From CAYWJT01 sp964458655 (lineage in GTDB: Bacteria; Acidobacteriota; Aminicenantia; Aminicenantales; Saccharicenantaceae): DNA of 64,000 nt. Shown one piece after another: positions 61,196 through 64,000 of this stretch; within the stretch, counting starts at the first letter, position 1, and each line of letters begins with the position of its first letter. The notes under the pieces were generated by a model, which was not told where the DNA came from, did not search any database, and saw nothing but the letters and a program-made list of their open reading frames with translations. The stretch is taken from assembly GCA_964458655.1 (NCBI GenBank), contig CAYWJT010000001.1, positions 1 through 64,000 of the forward strand, read 5' to 3'. Made by a program: the position numbers and the translations under genes.

Positions 61196-62590
61196 TCAAC
61201 CTTTCCGGCCGGCTCCGCGCCGCAGCGGGTGGGCCTCGGTGGTGAAAACGACTTGACGGAGGTCGAGTACGCTGCTCGGAGCGAAGGTCAGATAAAGATA
61301 CTTGAGGGTCTCAGCCAGGAAATAGCTCGGCATCTCGTCCTCTTTCTCCTTGGTCGTGACGCTCTTGAGCGACGCGTAGCCGGCCTCGACCCGGCAGTTG
61401 AACCTCAACGTGTCGAGATAGGTAACGGCCCGGTTGAGGTAGAGGTCGTCGCCGGTGAGCCTGTACAGGTAGTAGTTCGACTCGATGTTCTCGGGCCGCA
61501 GATAATATCCGGGGGATACCAGGCTCATGTCGGAATAGTCGAGGCGCTCGGGCTCGATCCCGTAGTAGAGCCAGAGCTTGTGGCAGGACTCCTGGAGTCG
61601 GCGGGCCCGGTCGAGGTCGCCGCCGAGGGCCAGGACGGCCGGGAAGAAGGCGTCGAGCGAGCCGAACAGCGTTCTCTGAATGCCGCCTGAATCCATGTCG
61701 GCGATGCCGTACCAGAGCTCCCCGCCGCGCTCGTCGGCGAGGCGCGCGTTGGCCGCGCTCACGGCCCGGCGGAAGACGCGGCCCGACTCCTCGTCCTCGA
61801 ACAGGATGGAGGCCTTGAGCACGTACTCGTAGAAGGAGTCGATGCCGCCGCTGATGTGGCTCCGCCGGTTCACCCATTCGCCCGTCTCGACGTCGATGGC
61901 CGAGCCCGGCAGGCCGAGGGGCGACAGGCGGCTCGAGAGAGCGTCAACCGCTTTGAAGGCCGCGTCGCGGTAGACCGGGTTGCCCGTGTGCCGGCTAAGG
62001 GCCCCGAACTCCAGGCTGAGCGTGCCGACTTCGGCCGGGTTGGAGACCTTGCCGTCGGTCTTGCCCGTCCTCAGGTTGACGAAGCGGTAGGGCATGCCGG
62101 TCGGCGAAGCGAAGGCCGGCAGAAGCCGGTCGGCCAACTCCACCGCCTTGCTCAGGAAGATCTTGTCGCCGTCGAGCTCGTAAGAGGCCAGCAGCCCGCC
62201 GAGCAGCCGGATGGTGACCTCGAAGTTCGAGACCATGATGTCCTGGTCGAAGGAGAGCCGCTCCCGTATCAGGCTTTTCGCCTCGGCGGCCTGCTCCTTG
62301 AGACCGAGCAGGAGCAGCGAATCATAAGAGTCCACCGGCGTCATGAGCAGGGTCCCGGAATACCAGTCGTGGGGAGAGCGGCTGAGGGGCTTGAGCTCGT
62401 CGTGGCCCCAGGCGTATCTCTTGTAGTTGTCCCAGGCGTGCAGGAATTCCTGCTTTACGGCCGCCGCGTAGCGCGCTTTTCGGGCTTCCCGCCCCTGCCC
62501 GCCGCAAGAGGCGACGATCCCGGCGATAAGCGAGAACGCCGCCAGGAACGCAGCGAGCGAGTCAACGGCTCGTTTTCCTTTTTGTCCCAT
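61196..62590 (-). CDS. GH47 alpha-1,2-mannosidase lipoprotein
   Basis: 464 aa. Lipobox IVASC (Cys29). An (alpha/alpha)7 barrel of GH47 with family landmarks: FLHAWDNYKRYAWGHDELKP, SYDSLLLLGLKEQ, FEVTIRLLGGLLASYEL, VGTLSLEFGALSRHTGNP, HISGGIDSFYEYVLKA and YYLRPENIESNYYLYRLTGD. EDEMPSYFLAETLKYLYLTF and the Ca-binding VFTTEAHPLR close the domain. GH47 enzymes trim alpha-1,2-mannose from N-glycans and are uncommon in bacteria. The GH92 gene immediately upstream on the same strand supports a mannan or N-glycan degradation role. Confidence 0.88.
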   Translation of the reverse strand: MGQKGKRAVDSLAAFLAAFSLIAGIVASCGGQGREARKARYAAAVKQEFLHAWDNYKRYAWGHDELKPLSRSPHDWYSGTLLMTPVDSYDSLLLLGLKEQAAEAKSLIRERLSFDQDIMVSNFEVTIRLLGGLLASYELDGDKIFLSKAVELADRLLPAFASPTGMPYRFVNLRTGKTDGKVSNPAEVGTLSLEFGALSRHTGNPVYRDAAFKAVDALSSRLSPLGLPGSAIDVETGEWVNRRSHISGGIDSFYEYVLKASILFEDEESGRVFRRAVSAANARLADERGGELWYGIADMDSGGIQRTLFGSLDAFFPAVLALGGDLDRARRLQESCHKLWLYYGIEPERLDYSDMSLVSPGYYLRPENIESNYYLYRLTGDDLYLNRAVTYLDTLRFNCRVEAGYASLKSVTTKEKEDEMPSYFLAETLKYLYLTFAPSSVLDLRQVVFTTEAHPLRRGAGRKG

Positions 62591-62799
62591 GTTCTTTCCT
62601 CCCGCCGCGGCTTTCTCACCCGTCTAAGGTTTTGCTCGTCCCGGATTCCCGTCCCGAATGCGGCGCCGGCGGCCCGCCAGGAGGCCTGTTCGGTGACCGG
62701 AGCCCGGGCATCCCTTTGCCGGTGAGCTCGTTCATCCAGCGTCCGGCCTCGGCCTGCGTCCGCGTCCGAAGCCGCCTGGCCGCGGTCTTCGCGCGGGTC

Positions 62800-64000
62800 T
62801 CACTCCAGCTCGACCTCGTCGGCGAAGACCCAGGCCTTGCCGCCCGCGCCGCGGTGCCAGGCCGGGCAGACGCCGATGTTAACGGCGCGGACCTTGAGAT
62901 ATCTGCCTCTCAGGCCTCCGAGGTCCGCGGCGAAGCGCCTGACCGCGTGGCTCTCCCGCCTGGGGTCGACCTCGTTGGCGACCGCCACAGGCACGCTGAA
63001 AGTCCTGCCGTCAGCCGAGACCGAGAACTCCACCCGCTGCGGGAAGAATATCCAGACGGCGATATCCTGGAGGAAGCCCGCCGAGACCTTGTTCATCCTC
63101 CGGACCTTGCCCAGGTCGATGACGGCCTCCAGGTCATGGCCCTCGAAGCCCTGCCAGCGGCCGCTGCGGTAATCAGCGCCGCCGGTCCGGCCGTCGGTCA
63201 AAGCCATGGCGCCGCCGCCGTTGTACTGGGCTGCGAAAGGGTGGACGTAGACCGCCGGCGGATACTTGGACCTTATGAACGGAGCCGCGACCGTCATGCT
63301 CCTTTTGCCGTCGAGGAAGGCCGCCGCCTTGAGGACGCACGGCCTGGTTATCATGACGGGCCCGCTGCAAAGCGGCGACCCGGGGCCGGGCTCGGTCCCG
63401 TCGAGCGTGTAGCGGACCTCCGCGGCCGGCGCGGCGCAGGTCAGCTTGACTTCCGCCCGGTCGAAAAAGACCTCGCCGCTCGACTCGAGCATGGGCATGG
63501 GGATGATGTCGTCGTCCGGAGCCATGGCGAACAGCCCGGAATTGTCCCGACCCCAGCCGGGCTCGGGCGCGGCCGACATCTCGAGGCGGAGCAGCCCGCC
63601 GCGCGCGACCTCGTCGTGCGTGAGCCAGACACGGTCGAAGGGCCGGCCGTTCAGCGTCGCCGACCTGATGTAGCGGTTGCGGTCGGCATTGCCTGCGGCC
63701 TCGATCACGAATTCCCTGCCCGGCCCGAGCCCGATCGTCGCGCGCCTGAAAAGCGGGCTGCCCAGGGCGTAGGTGTTCTGGCCCGGCGTCACGGGGTAGA
63801 AGCCGAGGGCGCTGAACACGTACCAGGCCGACATCTGCCCGCAGTCCTCGTTGCCGCAGAGCCCGTCCGGCCCGTCGCCGTAGAGCTGCTTCATTATGCG
63901 TCTGGCCAGCGCCTGGGCCTTCCAAGGCTCGCCGGCGTGGTCGTAGAGATAGGCCACGTGATGGCTGGGCTCGTTGCCGTGGGCAGCCTGGCCGATGAGG
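62800..64000 (-). CDS. GH92 alpha-mannosidase, C-terminal part (runs off the right edge)
   Basis: The gene continues beyond 64000; 400 codons are visible. The visible part begins LIGQAAHGNEPSHHVAYLYD and has GLCGNEDCGQMSAWYVFSALG, both hallmarks of GH92, including the conserved acid/base and Ca-site residues. After the catalytic domain comes a chitobiase-C-terminal-like beta domain (FDRAEVKLTCAAPAAEVRYT, about 95 residues). An F5/8 type C (discoidin) domain follows (MALTDGRTGGADYRSGRWQG onward), for sugar or surface binding. GH92 enzymes are Ca-dependent exo-alpha-mannosidases. The stop is 209 bases before the GH47 gene. Confidence 0.9.
   Translation of the reverse strand, partial: LIGQAAHGNEPSHHVAYLYDHAGEPWKAQALARRIMKQLYGDGPDGLCGNEDCGQMSAWYVFSALGFYPVTPGQNTYALGSPLFRRATIGLGPGREFVIEAAGNADRNRYIRSATLNGRPFDRVWLTHDEVARGGLLRLEMSAAPEPGWGRDNSGLFAMAPDDDIIPMPMLESSGEVFFDRAEVKLTCAAPAAEVRYTLDGTEPGPGSPLCSGPVMITRPCVLKAAAFLDGKRSMTVAAPFIRSKYPPAVYVHPFAAQYNGGGAMALTDGRTGGADYRSGRWQGFEGHDLEAVIDLGKVRRMNKVSAGFLQDIAVWIFFPQRVEFSVSADGRTFSVPVAVANEVDPRRESHAVRRFAADLGGLRGRYLKVRAVNIGVCPAWHRGAGGKAWVFADEVELE

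Overview
This is a 64 kb window of a high-GC chromosome. Its gene content is typical of a heterotroph from the Acidobacteriota/Candidatus Aminicenantes area: Tat-exported Gfo/Idh/MocA oxidoreductases, DUF1080 proteins, paralogous 6-bladed beta-propeller lipoproteins, secreted M14 and M28 peptidases, and outer-membrane beta-barrels with Phe or Phe-like C-termini. That assignment is inference; no rRNA or tRNA gene is visible. Many products carry Sec, Tat or lipoprotein signals, so much of the window serves a diderm envelope.

Layout. 1-209 is the leader-distal end of a type I-C-like CRISPR array whose cas genes lie to the left, outside the window. 268-8966 holds mntP, a YdfG-type dehydrogenase, a secreted SagB-type nitroreductase, a Tat oxidoreductase/isomerase pair, a sulfatase-TPR lipoprotein, and an arsM cassette with an AbrB/HgcC-like regulator. 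A dispersed GGGGACAGTTTACTC repeat recurs here, once as a 70-bp palindrome, and it brackets the arsM cassette as inverted ends. 8971-12755 is a tight operon, acpS-acsA-acp-kbl, that pairs an alpha-oxoamine synthase with its own carrier protein, ligase and phosphopantetheinyl transferase. 12817-22158 contains two inserted segments, a BNR/TPR gene and a low-GC island of propeller genes. Each lies between a complete gene and a partial second copy of that gene (kbl and the alkaline phosphatase). M28 peptidase and alkaline phosphatase genes sit between them.

22165-43662 holds a giant alpha-2-macroglobulin, a HEAT/double-DUF1080 protein with its Gfo/Idh partner, a tandem M14 pair in which the first member has lost its catalytic residues, a long-form formate-THF ligase, two paralogous barrel proteins behind a possible sigma-54 promoter, and a porin. 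43714-54394 holds a Pat-like ligase/acetyltransferase, btuB behind a promoter and cobalamin riboswitch, a 1.4 kb non-coding stretch with a candidate ncRNA, an aromatic amino acid decarboxylase, and ilvE overlapping a GH172 gene. 54626-60609 is a complete tolC-MFP-RND efflux operon. 60919-64000 has a DUF6485 protein and a GH47-GH92 mannosidase pair, the latter running off the right edge.

Taken together the region describes a scavenger of glycans (GH47, GH92, GH172, keto-sugar enzymes), peptides (M14, M28, A2M as protection) and vitamins (BtuB). Most starts below were moved to an internal ATG with a good Shine-Dalgarno sequence.
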